64,000 nt of DNA. Source: Rhodospirillaceae bacterium. GTDB taxonomy: Bacteria; Pseudomonadota; Alphaproteobacteria; Kiloniellales; DSM-21159. Position numbers and translations under genes: made by a program. Of the stretch, positions 46,493-56,349 are shown in pieces. Location of the stretch: contig CP030885.1 of assembly GCA_006969625.1 (NCBI GenBank), forward strand, positions 1,995,430 to 2,059,429, in the 5' to 3' direction. The notes below the pieces were generated by a model. That model did not search any database. It was not told the DNA's origin and saw only the letters and a program-made list of their open reading frames with translations. Positions within the stretch are counted from its first letter, which is position 1, and each line of letters begins with the position of its first letter.

Positions 46493-47644
46493 CTACTCGG
46501 CCGCCTTGGCGCTCTCGCCGCCGGGCGACTTCCAGGAGTCCTTGTAGCCCTCGAACTCCACGCCGGCCGGCAGGTCGCCAAGCTCCAGCGGATCGCGCGT
46601 GTCCAGCATCACCGCGTACTCGTTGGTGGCCGCCGACTTCTGCTTGAAGGCGTTCTGCAGCGCCTTGGGGTGCGGGCCGTGGGTGAAGCCGCAGGGATGG
46701 AAGGTCATCATGCCGGGATGGATGTTGTCGCGGCTGAAGAAGTCGCCGGCGTGGTAGAAGATCACCTCGTCGTAGTCGTCGTTGTTGTGGAAGAAGGGCA
46801 CCTTGAGCGCGTCCGGGTCGCTTTCGAAGGGGCGCGGCGCGAAGGTGCAGACGACGAAGCGGTTGCCGACGAAGGTGGTGTGCGCCGAAGGCGGCAGGTG
46901 ATAGCGGTGGCTCATCAGCGGCCGGATGTCCGCCACATTGAGGCGCACCGGCGCCAGGTCGCCCTTCCAGCCGACGGCGTCGAGCGGGTTGAAGGGGTAG
47001 GTGACGGTCGAGATCTGGCCTTGACGTCTGACCCGCACCCGCCACTCGGTCTCCGACTTTTGCGCCTCGAAGGCCTCGTCGATGGCGGGAACGTCGAGCA
47101 CCGCCGGGTCGAAGATGGCGTGCGGTCCGACCAGGCCCTTGTCCGGCAGCATATAGCTGCCGTTGGTCGCCTCGATCAGCAGCGCCGTGACAGGCTCTTC
47201 GCAGTCGAGGCGCCACATGGTCGAGCGCGGCAGCACCACGTAGTCGCCGGCACGCACCTCCAGGTGGCCGTAGTCGCAGTAGAGATGGCCGCGGCCACTG
47301 TGCAGGAAAATCAGCTCGTCGCCGTCGGCGTTGCGCGCCAGATGGTCCATCGCCTTGGGCGCGCGCCAGAACCGCAGCTTGCAGGTGGCGTTGTGCAGCA
47401 CCGTTTGGGCGTCCCAGGGCGAGGCCTGCTCGGCGTTCACCTTGGTCAGGTCGAAGGCGCGCGGCGCCAGCGGTCCCTGCCAGTCGGTCCAGCCGGTCGG
47501 CGGATGGGCGTGGTACATGTGCGTCGCCGGGCCGAAGAAGCCTTCCTTGCCCAACTCGCGCTCGTAGGAGCCTTCGGGCAGCGCGACGTGCGCCTGCCGG
47601 CTGGCCCGCCCCTCGGTGCGCGGGAACTCGATGTACTTCCGCAT
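46493..47644 (-). CDS. hmgA: Homogentisate 1,2-dioxygenase
   Basis: A 383-residue non-heme iron dioxygenase that opens the homogentisate ring to maleylacetoacetate. The cupin-like C-terminal half holds VIFYHAGDFFSRDNIHPGMM followed by TFHPCGFTHGPHP. These His and Glu residues fit the iron site and the substrate site. The protein is shorter than the about 430-residue eukaryotic enzyme but matches a bacterial short form. First gene of the leftward operon hmgA-fah-MBL-FAD monooxygenase-DUF2783-maiA. A palindrome embedded in its promoter suggests control by the divergent MarR protein. Confidence 0.9.
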   Translation of the reverse strand: MRKYIEFPRTEGRASRQAHVALPEGSYERELGKEGFFGPATHMYHAHPPTGWTDWQGPLAPRAFDLTKVNAEQASPWDAQTVLHNATCKLRFWRAPKAMDHLARNADGDELIFLHSGRGHLYCDYGHLEVRAGDYVVLPRSTMWRLDCEEPVTALLIEATNGSYMLPDKGLVGPHAIFDPAVLDVPAIDEAFEAQKSETEWRVRVRRQGQISTVTYPFNPLDAVGWKGDLAPVRLNVADIRPLMSHRYHLPPSAHTTFVGNRFVVCTFAPRPFESDPDALKVPFFHNNDDYDEVIFYHAGDFFSRDNIHPGMMTFHPCGFTHGPHPKALQNAFKQKSAATNEYAVMLDTRDPLELGDLPAGVEFEGYKDSWKSPGGESAKAAE

Positions 47645-47796
47645 GACCGGACGCTCCCTTGCGCTACCTCATACGTGCGCTCGCATGGGCGCATAGTGGC
47701 ACCCTCATGGACGTGTCGCGGGCAACCCAAGCCGTCCCGCGCCGTTCATCCGCGCCATTCCACTGCGCCGCACGGTTGATTTTGCCTTTGCCTCAC

Positions 47797-47825
47797 AGTA
47801 TCGTTTCAAACGAAACGACTGTCAA
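47797..47825 (-). promoter_or_regulatory. hmgA operon promoter with operator in the spacer
   Basis: On the minus strand a consensus TTGACA (47825-47820) and GATACT (47802-47797) are separated by 17 bases, the ideal sigma70 spacing. The inverted repeat TCGTTTC-AAAC-GAAACGA (47801-47818) fills the spacer, so a bound repressor would block RNA polymerase. The MarR gene starts 63 bp to the right. The rest of the 236-bp gap (47645-47880) shows no gene. Confidence 0.65.
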
Positions 47826-47880
47826 GGCGCGGGCTGATGCAGCAGGCACTTGGCTTTCGCTCGGCGGGCAGGGGGCATTC

Positions 47881-48384
47881 ATGGCCAGCGCACCGAAGCT
47901 GCAGATCGCATCGCCGGAGGCGGCGGAGTCGGGTTTCCGGCTGGCCGGCTTTCTGCCCTACCGCCTGTCGGTGGTGACCAACCTCGTCAGCCGCGCCTTC
48001 GCCGACCGCTATTCCGCCGAGTTCGGCATCTCGATCCCGGAATGGCGGGTGATGGCGGTGCTGGGCGAGCGGGCCCCTGTCTCCTCCTTCGAGGTCTGCG
48101 CCGCCACGGCCATGGACAAGGCCAAGGTTAGCCGCGCCGTCTCGGCCCTCATCGCCAAGGCCCTGGTCCGCAAGGCCGCGCACCCCGAAGACCAACGGTT
48201 GCTGCGGCTGTCGTTGACTGCGAAGGGCCGCAAGGTTTACGCCGCCATCGTGCCGCGCGCGCGCCAGCTCGAAGCTGAGTTGGTCGCCGGGCTCAGCGGT
48301 GCGGAATTGGCGCAGCTCGAGGCCCTGCTCGACAAGCTGCAGGCCCGCATCGAGACGCTCGACGCCACGCCGCGGGGAGATTGA
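47881..48384 (+). CDS. MarR-family transcriptional regulator (probable hmg regulator)
   Basis: 167 residues from the ATG at 47881. Winged-helix region: GISIPEWRVMAVLGERAPVS, the recognition part TAMDKAKVSRAVSALIAKAL, and the wing HPEDQRLLRLSLTAKG. MarR proteins of this type repress aromatic catabolic genes and release DNA on binding the substrate. It is divergent from hmgA and faces an ideal palindromic operator, so homogentisate or a related acid may be the inducer. Its stop lies 5 bp before the ATG of PaaX, so the two regulators are probably co-transcribed. Confidence 0.9.
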   Translation: MASAPKLQIASPEAAESGFRLAGFLPYRLSVVTNLVSRAFADRYSAEFGISIPEWRVMAVLGERAPVSSFEVCAATAMDKAKVSRAVSALIAKALVRKAAHPEDQRLLRLSLTAKGRKVYAAIVPRARQLEAELVAGLSGAELAQLEALLDKLQARIETLDATPRGD

Positions 48385-48389
48385 GCCGC

Positions 48390-49325
48390 ATGCTGGAGGT
48401 CGCCCCGGACCCGATCGCCCAGCTTGTCGCCGAGTTCGCCGGGCGTCGGCCGGTGCGTGCCGGCTCGGTGATCGTGACGATCTACGGCGACGCCATCGCG
48501 CCGCGCGGCGGCGAGGCCTGGGTCGGCAGCCTGCTACCCCTGCTCGACAGCCTGGGCATCAACGGCAGCCAGGTGCGCACCGCCCTGTCGCGCTTGGCCG
48601 CCGACGGCTGGTTCGACCGCTTTCCGGTCGGCCGGCGCAGCTACTACGGGCTCTCGGCGGGAGGCCGCCGCCGGTTCGAGGAGGCGACGCGCCGCATCTA
48701 CGGCGGTCCGCCGCGCGGCTGGGACGGGGATTGGCGCATCGTCGCCATACCCGGCGGCGCCGGCGAGCGGCGCGAACGCCTGCGCAAGGAGCTCGGCTGG
48801 ATCGGCTTCGGCGAGCTGGCCCCGAACGCCCTGATCCACCCCAACCCGGACATGGCTGCCTTTGCGTCTGTGCTCGACCACCTGCCGCCGGACGAGCGGC
48901 CGGTGGTGATCTCCGGCCAGAGTGCCGCGGGAACCGAGGAGCGCACGCTGCGGCGGCTGGTCGAGGACTGTTGGAACCTGGACGAACTCGCGGCGGGCTA
49001 CGCCGACTTCTGCATGCACTTCGCGCCGCTTGCGAAGGCGCTGGAGGAGGGGCTGCAGGCGGGTCCGCTGGCGGCGCTGCAGGCCCGCATCCTGCTGATT
49101 CACGGCTATCGTCGGCTGATTCTGCGCGACCCCATGCTGCCCCCGGCGCTGTTGCCCGAGGACTGGATCGGCTGGCGCGCCTACCGCCTGAGCGGCGTCA
49201 TCTATCGGGCGTTGGTCGGCCCGGCGGAGCGCTGGCTGGATGCGGAGTTGGAGGCCCGGAAAGGTCCGCTGCCGACGCCGGATGCCCGCTTCTTCGAGCG
49301 CTTCGGAGGGCTGCCGCGCGGCTGA
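48390..49325 (+). CDS. paaX: PaaX-family transcriptional repressor of phenylacetate genes
   Basis: 311 residues from the ATG at 48390; a TTG at 48381 would overlap the MarR stop. N-terminal winged helix reads SVIVTIYGDAIAPRGGEAWV, then SLGINGSQVRTALSRLAADG and WFDRFPVGRRSYYGLS, characteristic of PaaX. The C-terminal domain has the usual WNLDELAAGYADF segment. PaaX represses paa genes and is released by phenylacetyl-CoA. It is followed by paaA after 171 bp, with an inverted repeat at the paaA promoter. Confidence 0.9.
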   Translation: MLEVAPDPIAQLVAEFAGRRPVRAGSVIVTIYGDAIAPRGGEAWVGSLLPLLDSLGINGSQVRTALSRLAADGWFDRFPVGRRSYYGLSAGGRRRFEEATRRIYGGPPRGWDGDWRIVAIPGGAGERRERLRKELGWIGFGELAPNALIHPNPDMAAFASVLDHLPPDERPVVISGQSAAGTEERTLRRLVEDCWNLDELAAGYADFCMHFAPLAKALEEGLQAGPLAALQARILLIHGYRRLILRDPMLPPALLPEDWIGWRAYRLSGVIYRALVGPAERWLDAELEARKGPLPTPDARFFERFGGLPRG

Positions 49326-49390
49326 GGCCGGCTGCGCGCTGGTGGTTTGGCGTGACTGGTGATCCGGCGGAGTTATGTCACAGAAAAACG

Positions 49391-49419
49391 TTGTAACCGC
49401 ATGTCTTTTGACATATGTT
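49391..49419 (+). promoter_or_regulatory. Candidate paaABCDE promoter with inverted repeat
   Basis: TTGTAA (49391-49396) and TATGTT (49414-49419) are spaced by 17 bases. The inverted repeat ATGTC-TTTT-GACAT (49401-49414) covers the spacer and the first base of the -10 box. A further ATGTCAC half-site lies near 49375. These fit repression by PaaX just upstream, though the site was not tested. Confidence 0.5.
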
Positions 49420-49496
49420 TATGGGTGAGAAGTATCGATGCCATGGAGGCAGCGCGCAGTGCTGCCGAATGTCCGTCCGAGGGAGGAAGCGAGCCG

Positions 49497-50513
49497 ATGT
49501 ACACCCAGGGCCTCGACATCAAGACGGGCGACACCTCGGTCCCGCTGGAGCGGGGCGACGGCCAACTCGACCGGCGCTTCCAGGCCAAGATCGACGCCGA
49601 CGAAAAGATCGAGCCGAAGGACTGGATGCCCGAGGGCTACCGCAAGACCCTGGTGCGCCAGATCTCGCAGCACGCCCACTCCGAGGTCGTCGGCATGCTG
49701 CCCGAGGGCAACTGGATCACCCGTGCCCCGAGCCTGCGCCGCAAGGCGGCCCTGCTGGCCAAGATCCAGGACGAGGCCGGCCACGGCCTCTACCTCTACA
49801 GCGCCGCCGAAACGCTGGGCGTCAGTCGGCAGGAGTTGATCGACCAGCTCTTGGCGGGCAAGGCCAAGTACTCCTCCATCTTCAACTATCCGACCACCAC
49901 CTGGGCCGACATCGGCGCCATCGGCTGGCTGGTCGACGGCGCGGCGATCATGAACCAGGTGCCGCTGCAGCGCTGCTCCTATGGCCCCTATTCGCGCGCC
50001 ATGATCCGTATCTGTAAGGAGGAGTCGTTCCACCAGCGCCAGGGCTACGAGATCATGCTGACCCTGTGCCGCGGGACGGCCGAGCAGAAACGGATGGCCC
50101 AGGACGCGCTGGACCGCTGGTGGTGGCCCTCGCTGATGATGTTCGGTCCGTCCGACAAGGACTCGGAACACTCCGCCCAGTCGATGCGCTGGAAGATCAA
50201 GCGCGTGTCCAACGACGAGCTGCGCCAGAAGTTCGTCGACGTGACCGTGCCGCAGGCCGAGTTCCTGGGGCTGCGCGTACCCGATCCGGACCTGCGCTGG
50301 AACGCCGAGCGCGGCCACTACGATTTCGGCGAGATCGATTGGGACGAGTTCAAGCAGGTGCTGATGGGCAACGGCCCGTGCAACCGCGAGCGCATGCGCG
50401 CGCGTCGCAGCGCCCACGACAACGGACGCTGGGTGCGCGAGGCCGCCCTGGCGCATGCGGAGAAGCGCCGGGCGCGCGCCGCCGCCGCGCCGGTGGCCGA
50501 AGCGGCCGAGTAA
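49497..50513 (+). CDS. paaA: Phenylacetyl-CoA epoxidase subunit A (1,2-phenylacetyl-CoA epoxidase, catalytic)
   Basis: 338 residues from the ATG at 49497, preceded by GAGGGAGGAAG. PaaA is the diiron catalytic subunit that epoxidises phenylacetyl-CoA. Ligand helices are visible as [20 protein letters not shown] and [17 protein letters not shown], giving the ExxH pairs of a ferritin-like diiron site. The [20 protein letters not shown] segment is typical of PaaA. It is the first gene of paaABCDE. The later genes of the pathway (paaF, G, H, J, K, Z) are not in this window. Confidence 0.95.
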   Translation: MYTQGLDIKTGDTSVPLERGDGQLDRRFQAKIDADEKIEPKDWMPEGYRKTLVRQISQHAHSEVVGMLPEGNWITRAPSLRRKAALLAKIQDEAGHGLYLYSAAETLGVSRQELIDQLLAGKAKYSSIFNYPTTTWADIGAIGWLVDGAAIMNQVPLQRCSYGPYSRAMIRICKEESFHQRQGYEIMLTLCRGTAEQKRMAQDALDRWWWPSLMMFGPSDKDSEHSAQSMRWKIKRVSNDELRQKFVDVTVPQAEFLGLRVPDPDLRWNAERGHYDFGEIDWDEFKQVLMGNGPCNRERMRARRSAHDNGRWVREAALAHAEKRRARAAAAPVAEAAE

Positions 50514-50536
50514 GCGAGGAAATCGGAGGAAGCCTC

Positions 50537-50824
50537 ATGAGCGAGAAGGACTGGCCTCTCTGGGAGGTCTTCATCCGCGCCAAGTCCGGCCTGGCCCACA
50601 AGCATGCCGGCTCGCTGCACGCCGCCGATGCGCAGATGGCGCTGGAGAATGCCCGCGACGTCTACACCCGGCGCGGCGAAGGGGTCAGCTTGTGGGTCGT
50701 ACCCTCGGCGGCGATCACCGCCAGCGATCCGGAGGACAAGGAGGCTTTCTTCGAGCCCACAGGCGACAAGATCTACCGGCACCCGACCTTCTACGAGATC
50801 CCCGAAGACGTGAAGAACATGTAG
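50537..50824 (+). CDS. paaB: Phenylacetyl-CoA epoxidase subunit B
   Basis: A 95-residue small subunit, from the ATG at 50537 after CGGAGGAAG. It reads WPLWEVFIRAKSGLAHKHAG and later PSAAITASDPEDKEAFFEP, the PaaB hallmarks. PaaB joins PaaA-PaaC heterodimers in the epoxidase complex. It stands 23 bp after paaA and 43 bp before paaC. Confidence 0.95.
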   Translation: MSEKDWPLWEVFIRAKSGLAHKHAGSLHAADAQMALENARDVYTRRGEGVSLWVVPSAAITASDPEDKEAFFEPTGDKIYRHPTFYEIPEDVKNM

Positions 50825-50867
50825 CCGGCGCCGAGCCCCGCCGAAGCCTGGTCTCCGGAGGAACAGC

Positions 50868-51653
50868 ATGACCGCGGACACGACCGACATGACGGCCGAT
50901 CAGAAGGCCCTCTTCGAGTACCTGCTGCGCCTGGGCGACAACGCCGTGGTGCTGAGCCATCGCCTGGGCGAGTGGTGCGGCCACGCGCCGGTGCTGGAGG
51001 AAGACATCGCGCTGATCAACATCGCGCTCGACCTGCTGGGCCAGGCACGCTCGATCATGACCTACGCCGGCGAGGTCGAGGGGCAGGGGCACGACGAGGA
51101 CGCGCTGGTCTATCGGCGCGACGAGATCGACTACCGCAACCTCCTGCTGGTCGAGCAACCGAACGAGGACGACTTCGCGGTCTGCATCGCCCGCCAGTTC
51201 CTGTTCGACGCCTGGCACTACGAGCTGCAGAAGGCGCTTCTGGCGTCCAGCGACGAGCAGCTGCGCGCCATCGCTGCCAAGTCGATCAAGGAGGTCAGCT
51301 ATCACCTGCGCCACTCCTCGGAGTGGATGATCCGTCTGGGCGACGGAACCGAGGAAAGCCACCGGCGCATCCAGGACGCGCTGGACGCGCTGTGGCGCTT
51401 CACCGGCGAGCTGTTCGAGTCCGACGCGGTGGATGCGGCGATCGCCGCGGCCGGCATCGGACCGGACCCGCAGAACCTCTATCCGGCCTGGTCCGAGACG
51501 GTCGATCGTGTTCTGGCCGAGGCCACGCTGAGCCGGCCCGAGGACGGCTGGATGCAGAGCGGCGGTCGCGCCGGACGGCACAGCGAGCATCTCGGCTACA
51601 TCCTGGCGGAGATGCAGTACCTGCAGCGCGCCAATCCGGACGCGCGCTGGTAG
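50868..51653 (+). CDS. paaC: Phenylacetyl-CoA epoxidase subunit C (structural)
   Basis: A 261-residue ferritin-like protein paired with PaaA. Recognisable segments are LLRLGDNAVVLSHRLGEWCG at the N-terminus, NIALDLLGQARSIMTYAGEV, and the RQFLFDAWHYELQKALL helix. It lacks full diiron ligands in the family and acts as scaffold for PaaA. It lies in the paaABCDE operon, 13 bp before paaD. Confidence 0.95.
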   Translation: MTADTTDMTADQKALFEYLLRLGDNAVVLSHRLGEWCGHAPVLEEDIALINIALDLLGQARSIMTYAGEVEGQGHDEDALVYRRDEIDYRNLLLVEQPNEDDFAVCIARQFLFDAWHYELQKALLASSDEQLRAIAAKSIKEVSYHLRHSSEWMIRLGDGTEESHRRIQDALDALWRFTGELFESDAVDAAIAAAGIGPDPQNLYPAWSETVDRVLAEATLSRPEDGWMQSGGRAGRHSEHLGYILAEMQYLQRANPDARW

Positions 51654-51666
51654 GAGGGTTGCGGCC

Positions 51667-52182
51667 ATGAGCATGCCGGCGCGCGAAGCGCGGTCGCCCG
51701 AGGCGGAGCGCCTGTGGCAGATCCTCGAGGAAGTGGTCGACCCCGAGATTCCGGTGCTGACCATCGGCGACCTCGGACTGCTGCGCGATGCGCGGGTCGA
51801 CGCCGACGGAGCGGTCACCGTCACGATCACGCCGACCTATTCCGGCTGCCCCGCGATGGACATGATCGAGCATGAGATCAAGCGCGTGCTCGGCGAACAC
51901 GGCTACGGCCCGGTGGCGGTGGAGACCGTCCTGCATCCGGCCTGGACCACCGACTGGCTGAGCGAGGCCGGTCGCGAGAAGCTGCGCGCCTATGGCATCG
52001 CGCCGCCGGTGCGCGGCACCGCCAGCAAGCGGGCGCTGTTCGGCGACGAGCCGGAGGTTGCCTGCCCGCACTGCGGCTCCAAGGACACCGAGCAGGTCAG
52101 CCAGTTCGGCTCGACCGCCTGCAAGGCGCTGTGGCGCTGCCGGGCCTGCCTGGAGCCCTTCGACTACTTCAAGTGCATCTGA
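51667..52182 (+). CDS. paaD: PaaD, Fe-S assembly/maturation factor of the epoxidase
   Basis: 171 residues. The N-terminal MIP18/DUF59 domain includes VVDPEIPVLTIGDLGLLRDA and ITPTYSGCPAMDMIEHEIKR. The C-terminus has four cysteines in two CxxC pairs (CPHCGSKD and CRACLEPFDYFKC), probably binding zinc or an Fe-S cluster. PaaD is needed for an active epoxidase, probably for maturing the cluster of PaaE. Between paaC and paaE with short gaps. Confidence 0.93.
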   Translation: MSMPAREARSPEAERLWQILEEVVDPEIPVLTIGDLGLLRDARVDADGAVTVTITPTYSGCPAMDMIEHEIKRVLGEHGYGPVAVETVLHPAWTTDWLSEAGREKLRAYGIAPPVRGTASKRALFGDEPEVACPHCGSKDTEQVSQFGSTACKALWRCRACLEPFDYFKCI

Positions 52183-52202
52183 GTCTCGCGAGGATCTTTG
52201 CC

Positions 52203-53288
52203 ATGCACCCCCGCTTTCACAGCCTGAAGGTCGCCGACGTGCGCCCCGAGACCGAGGATAGCGTCTCGGTCGCCTTCGAGGTGCCGGCGGAACTGGCCGA
52301 GGCCTACCGCTTCCGGCAGGGTCAGTACCTGACGCTGCGCACGCGAATCGGCGGCGAGGAGGTGCGCCGCAGCTACTCGATCTGCTCCGGCCTCGACGAG
52401 GGCGAGCTTCGAGTGGCGATCAAGAAGGTGGAGGGTGGCGCCTTTTCCACCTATGCCAACGAGAACCTGAAACCGGGGACGGAGCTCGACGTGATGACGC
52501 CGACCGGGCGCTTCACCACGCCGCTCGACCCGGCCGCCGCAAAGACCTACGCGCTCTTCGCCGCCGGCAGCGGCATCACGCCCATCCTGTCGATCGCCAA
52601 GACGCTGCTGTCGCGCGAGCCGCACGCCAAGGTGCTGCTGTTCTACGGCAACCGCACGGTGGCCTCGATCATCTTCCGCGAGCAGCTCGAGGACCTCAAG
52701 AACCGCTACCTCGGCCGCTTCGGGCTGTACCACGTACTGAGCCGCGAGAAGCAGGAGGCCGAACTCTTCACCGGGCGCCTCGACCGCGACAAGGTGAAGA
52801 CCTTCTGCCGAACCCTGCTGAACCCGGCGGCCGTCGATGCCTTCTTCGTCTGCGGGCCGGACACCATGATCGCCGATGTCACCGGCGCGCTGGAGGAGAT
52901 CGGCGTTCCCGAGGAAAAGGTGCACTTCGAGCTCTTCAACAGCCATCCCGCCGACGTCGTCAAGCCCAAGCCCGTCGAGCACGGCCGGCGCGAGGCGACC
53001 GGCGAGACGGCCCACGTCACGGTCATCCTGGACGGCGTCAGCCACGAGTTCGACCTGGGCTTCGACGGCACCTCCATCCTCGATGCCGCGACCGCTCGGG
53101 GCCTCGACCTGCCCTACTCCTGCAAGGGCGGGGTGTGCTGCACCTGCCGCGCCAAGCTGCAGGAGGGCAAGGTCGACATGGCGGTCAACTACGCCCTGGA
53201 AGACGAGGAGATCGCCCAGGGCTTCGTGCTGACCTGCCAGTCCCGCCCGCTGACCGACAGCGTGGTGCTGGACTACGACCAGGCCTAA
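52203..53288 (+). CDS. paaE: Phenylacetyl-CoA epoxidase reductase subunit E
   Basis: 361 residues from the ATG at 52203. The N-terminal ferredoxin-reductase part binds FAD (RRSYSICSG) and NADPH ([18 protein letters not shown]). The C-terminal 2Fe-2S ferredoxin domain has [14 protein letters not shown] with the fourth cysteine in LTCQSRPL. It supplies electrons to the PaaAC diiron centre. The stop overlaps the convergent lipB stop by 3 bases. Confidence 0.95.
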   Translation: MHPRFHSLKVADVRPETEDSVSVAFEVPAELAEAYRFRQGQYLTLRTRIGGEEVRRSYSICSGLDEGELRVAIKKVEGGAFSTYANENLKPGTELDVMTPTGRFTTPLDPAAAKTYALFAAGSGITPILSIAKTLLSREPHAKVLLFYGNRTVASIIFREQLEDLKNRYLGRFGLYHVLSREKQEAELFTGRLDRDKVKTFCRTLLNPAAVDAFFVCGPDTMIADVTGALEEIGVPEEKVHFELFNSHPADVVKPKPVEHGRREATGETAHVTVILDGVSHEFDLGFDGTSILDAATARGLDLPYSCKGGVCCTCRAKLQEGKVDMAVNYALEDEEIAQGFVLTCQSRPLTDSVVLDYDQA

Positions 53289-54013
53289 GCGAAGACCTCC
53301 AGAAAGCGTCGCTGCAGCGACGCATCGACGTCCGACAGCGCAGCCGGTTGATCGAGGTCGGTCAGCGAAGTGACGCCGTGCTCGCGGATGCCGCAGGGCA
53401 CGATCCCGGCGAAGTGGCTGAGGTCCGGTTCGACGTTCAACGAGATGCCGTGAAAGGTCACCCAGCGGCGTACGCGTACGCCGATGGCGGCGATCTTGTC
53501 CTCCCGCCCCGCGCCACGAGCGACCCAGATGCCGACGCGGCCCGCACGCCGTTCGCCGCGCACGTCGAAGTCGGCGAGGGTCCGGATCAGCCAGTCCTCC
53601 AAGGCGCAGACGTAGGCGCGTACGTCCGGCGTACGCTTCTTCAGGTCGAGCAGGACGTAGGCGACCCTTTGGCCGGGCCCGTGATAGGTATACTGACCGC
53701 CGCGCCCGGTCTTGAAGACGGGCAAGCGCGAGTCGAGCAGGTCGGCCGGATCGGCCGAGGTCCCGGCGGTGTAGAGCGGCGGATGCTCCAGCAGCCAGAC
53801 CGCCTCCGGCGCCGCTCCGGCGCGAATGGCGGCGGCGCGGGCCTCCATCCAGTCGACGGCGTCAGCGTACGGCTCCGGCGCTGCGGAAACGCGCCACTCC
53901 AGCGGGCCGTACCGCGTCTCCAGGAATCCGCTGTGCGGCGGCTTTCCGCAGTCGGGCGCATCGGCTAACGTCTCGGCGCGGTCGCCGGTCGGGCGGTTGG
54001 CACTTTCTGGCAC
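53285..54013 (-). CDS. lipB: Octanoyltransferase (lipoyl(octanoyl) transferase)
   Basis: Moves octanoate from acyl carrier protein to lipoyl domains. Motifs are [25 protein letters not shown] with catalytic Lys173, and AGIVPCGI with catalytic Cys207 (numbered from the GTG at 54013). That start gives 242 residues, normal for LipB, and leaves 19 bp to the divergent maeB gene. An ATG at 54124 is in frame but would overlap the start of maeB by about 90 bp and adds sequence unlike LipB. Convergent with paaE. Confidence 0.93.
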   Translation of the reverse strand: MPESANRPTGDRAETLADAPDCGKPPHSGFLETRYGPLEWRVSAAPEPYADAVDWMEARAAAIRAGAAPEAVWLLEHPPLYTAGTSADPADLLDSRLPVFKTGRGGQYTYHGPGQRVAYVLLDLKKRTPDVRAYVCALEDWLIRTLADFDVRGERRAGRVGIWVARGAGREDKIAAIGVRVRRWVTFHGISLNVEPDLSHFAGIVPCGIREHGVTSLTDLDQPAALSDVDASLQRRFLEVFA

Positions 54014-54032
54014 GGGACGGGCACTTCGCGAT

Positions 54033-56339
54033 ATGGCGGAAGACTTCAAGGATGCGGCTATGGCGTACCACCGGGACGTTCGTCCCGGCAAGCTGGAGGT
54101 GGTCGCGACCAAGCCGCTGGGCAACCAGCGCGACCTGGCGCTGGCCTACTCGCCCGGCGTCGCCGCGGCCTGCGAGGCGATCGTCGCGGACGAGCAGGTC
54201 GCGGCCGAGGTCACCGGCCGCGCCAATCTGGTGGCGGTGGTGACCAACGGCACGGCGGTGCTCGGTCTCGGTCAGATCGGGCCGCTCGCCTCCAAGCCGG
54301 TCATGGAGGGCAAGGCGGTCCTGTTCAAGAAGTTCGCCGGCATCGACGTCTTCGACATCGAGCTCGACGCGCGCGAGCCCGAGCGCCTGATCGACATCGT
54401 CGCGGCGCTGGAGCCGACCTTCGGCGGCATCAACCTGGAGGACATCAAGGCGCCGGAGTGCTTCGTGGTCGAGCGCGAGCTGCGCAAGCGCATGGATATT
54501 CCGGTCTTCCATGACGATCAGCACGGCACGGCGATCATCGTCAACGCCGCCATCTACAACGCCCTGAAGCTGCTCGGCAAGCAGGCGGGGGAGGTCAAGG
54601 TCGTCGCCTCGGGCGCCGGGGCCGCGGCGATCGCCTGCCTCGACCTGCTGGTGGCCCAGGGCGTCAAGCGCGAGAACATCTGGGTGACCGACATCGCCGG
54701 TGTGGTCTACGAGGGCCGCGTCGACGAGATGGATCCCTGGAAGGCGGTTTACGCCCAGAAAACCGACAAGCGCAGCCTGGGCGAGGTGATCGAAGGCGCC
54801 GACATCTTCCTCGGCCTCTCCGCACCGGGCGTGCTGAAGCCCGAGATGGTCGAGACGATGGCGGAGAACCCCGTGATCCTGGCGCTCGCCAACCCGGTGC
54901 CGGAGATCTGGCCGGAAGACGCGCGAAACGCACGGCCCGACGCCATCATCGCCACCGGACGCAGCGATTATCCGAACCAGGTCAACAACGTCTTGTGCTT
55001 TCCCTTCATCTTCCGCGGCGCGCTGGACGTCGGCGCGACCACGATCAACGAGGAGATGAAGCTGGCCTGCGTCAAGGCGATCGCCGGCTTGGCCGAGGCC
55101 GAGGCCTCGGAGGTGGTGGTCCAGGCCTACGGCGGGCAGGGCACCAGCTTCGGGCCCGACTACCTGATCCCGCGACCCTTCGATCCGCGCCTGATCCTGG
55201 AGATCGCCCCGGCGGTCGCCAAGGCGGCCATGGACAGCGGCGTGGCGCGCCGGCCGATCGCGGACTTCGGGGCCTACCGCGAGCGTCTGAACCATTTCGT
55301 CTTCCGCTCGGGCCTGCTGATGAGGCCGGTGTTCGAGCAGGCCAAGCAGGCGCGCAAGAGCGTCTTCTTCGCCGAAGGCGAGGCCGAACGGGCGTTGCGC
55401 GCCGCGCAGATCCTGCTCGACGAGGGGTTGGCGCGGCCGATCGTCTGCGGCCGGCCGGAGGTGGTCGTCAAGCGCATTCAGGAGCTCGGCCTGCGGATCC
55501 GCCCCGACGTCGACTTCGAGCTGGTCAACCCGCTGGACGACCCGCGCTACCGCGACTACTGGACAGAGTATCTGGAGGCGACCGAGCGGCGCGGCGTAAC
55601 GCCGGACGAGGCCCGCACCATCATCCGGACGAACGCCACGGCGATCGGCTGCATCGCGGTCAAGCGGGGCGATGCGCACGGCCTGATCTGCGGCCTGGAG
55701 GGTCGCTATCAGCGCCACCTGCGCCAGGTCGAGGCGGTCATCGGGCTGGAGCCCGGCGCACGCGACTTCTCGGCCCTGGGCGTGCTGGTTACGGCGCGCG
55801 GCACGCTGTTCATCGCCGACACCCAGGTGAGCGTCGATCCGACGGTCGAGGAGATCGTGGAGATGGCCCGGCTCGGGGCCGAGGCGGTGCGGCGCTTCGG
55901 GATCGAGCCGAAGATCGCGCTGGTCAGCCACTCCAATTTCGGCAGCCACGACAATGCAAGCGCCGCCAAGATGCGCACGGCCCTGCGCCTGCTGCACAGG
56001 CGCTATCCGGAACTCGAGGCGGAGGGCGAGATGCATGCTGACGCGGCGCTGTCGGAAGACATCCGCAGCCGCATCTTTACCCATTCGCGGCTGCAGGGTG
56101 CGGCCAACCTGCTGATCCTGCCGTCGCTTGACGCCGCCAACATCGCCTTCAATCTCCTGAAGATCGCCGGCGAGGGCCTGCCGGTCGGACCGCTGCTGCT
56201 GGGGGCGGCGGCGCCGGTGGCGATCCTGACGCCTTCGGTGACGGCGCGCGGCGTGGTCAACGCCTCCGCAGTCGTCGCCGTCGATGCGCAGGCGCGCCAT
56301 GCGATGGTGTCCGCGACCGAACCGGAACCGACCGGCTGA
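54033..56339 (+). CDS. maeB: NADP-dependent malic enzyme with phosphotransacetylase-like domain
   Basis: 768 residues from the ATG at 54033. Residues about 1-430 are the malic enzyme, converting malate to pyruvate and CO2 with NADP; motifs are [31 protein letters not shown] and [14 protein letters not shown]. Residues about 430-768 are a phosphotransacetylase-like domain, which in MaeB enzymes serves regulation by acetyl-CoA and lacks its own activity. Divergent from lipB and 10 bp before mgtE. Supports gluconeogenesis and NADPH supply when cells grow on organic acids or aromatics. Confidence 0.94.
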   Translation: MAEDFKDAAMAYHRDVRPGKLEVVATKPLGNQRDLALAYSPGVAAACEAIVADEQVAAEVTGRANLVAVVTNGTAVLGLGQIGPLASKPVMEGKAVLFKKFAGIDVFDIELDAREPERLIDIVAALEPTFGGINLEDIKAPECFVVERELRKRMDIPVFHDDQHGTAIIVNAAIYNALKLLGKQAGEVKVVASGAGAAAIACLDLLVAQGVKRENIWVTDIAGVVYEGRVDEMDPWKAVYAQKTDKRSLGEVIEGADIFLGLSAPGVLKPEMVETMAENPVILALANPVPEIWPEDARNARPDAIIATGRSDYPNQVNNVLCFPFIFRGALDVGATTINEEMKLACVKAIAGLAEAEASEVVVQAYGGQGTSFGPDYLIPRPFDPRLILEIAPAVAKAAMDSGVARRPIADFGAYRERLNHFVFRSGLLMRPVFEQAKQARKSVFFAEGEAERALRAAQILLDEGLARPIVCGRPEVVVKRIQELGLRIRPDVDFELVNPLDDPRYRDYWTEYLEATERRGVTPDEARTIIRTNATAIGCIAVKRGDAHGLICGLEGRYQRHLRQVEAVIGLEPGARDFSALGVLVTARGTLFIADTQVSVDPTVEEIVEMARLGAEAVRRFGIEPKIALVSHSNFGSHDNASAAKMRTALRLLHRRYPELEAEGEMHADAALSEDIRSRIFTHSRLQGAANLLILPSLDAANIAFNLLKIAGEGLPVGPLLLGAAAPVAILTPSVTARGVVNASAVVAVDAQARHAMVSATEPEPTG

Positions 56340-56349
56340 AGGAGCACCG

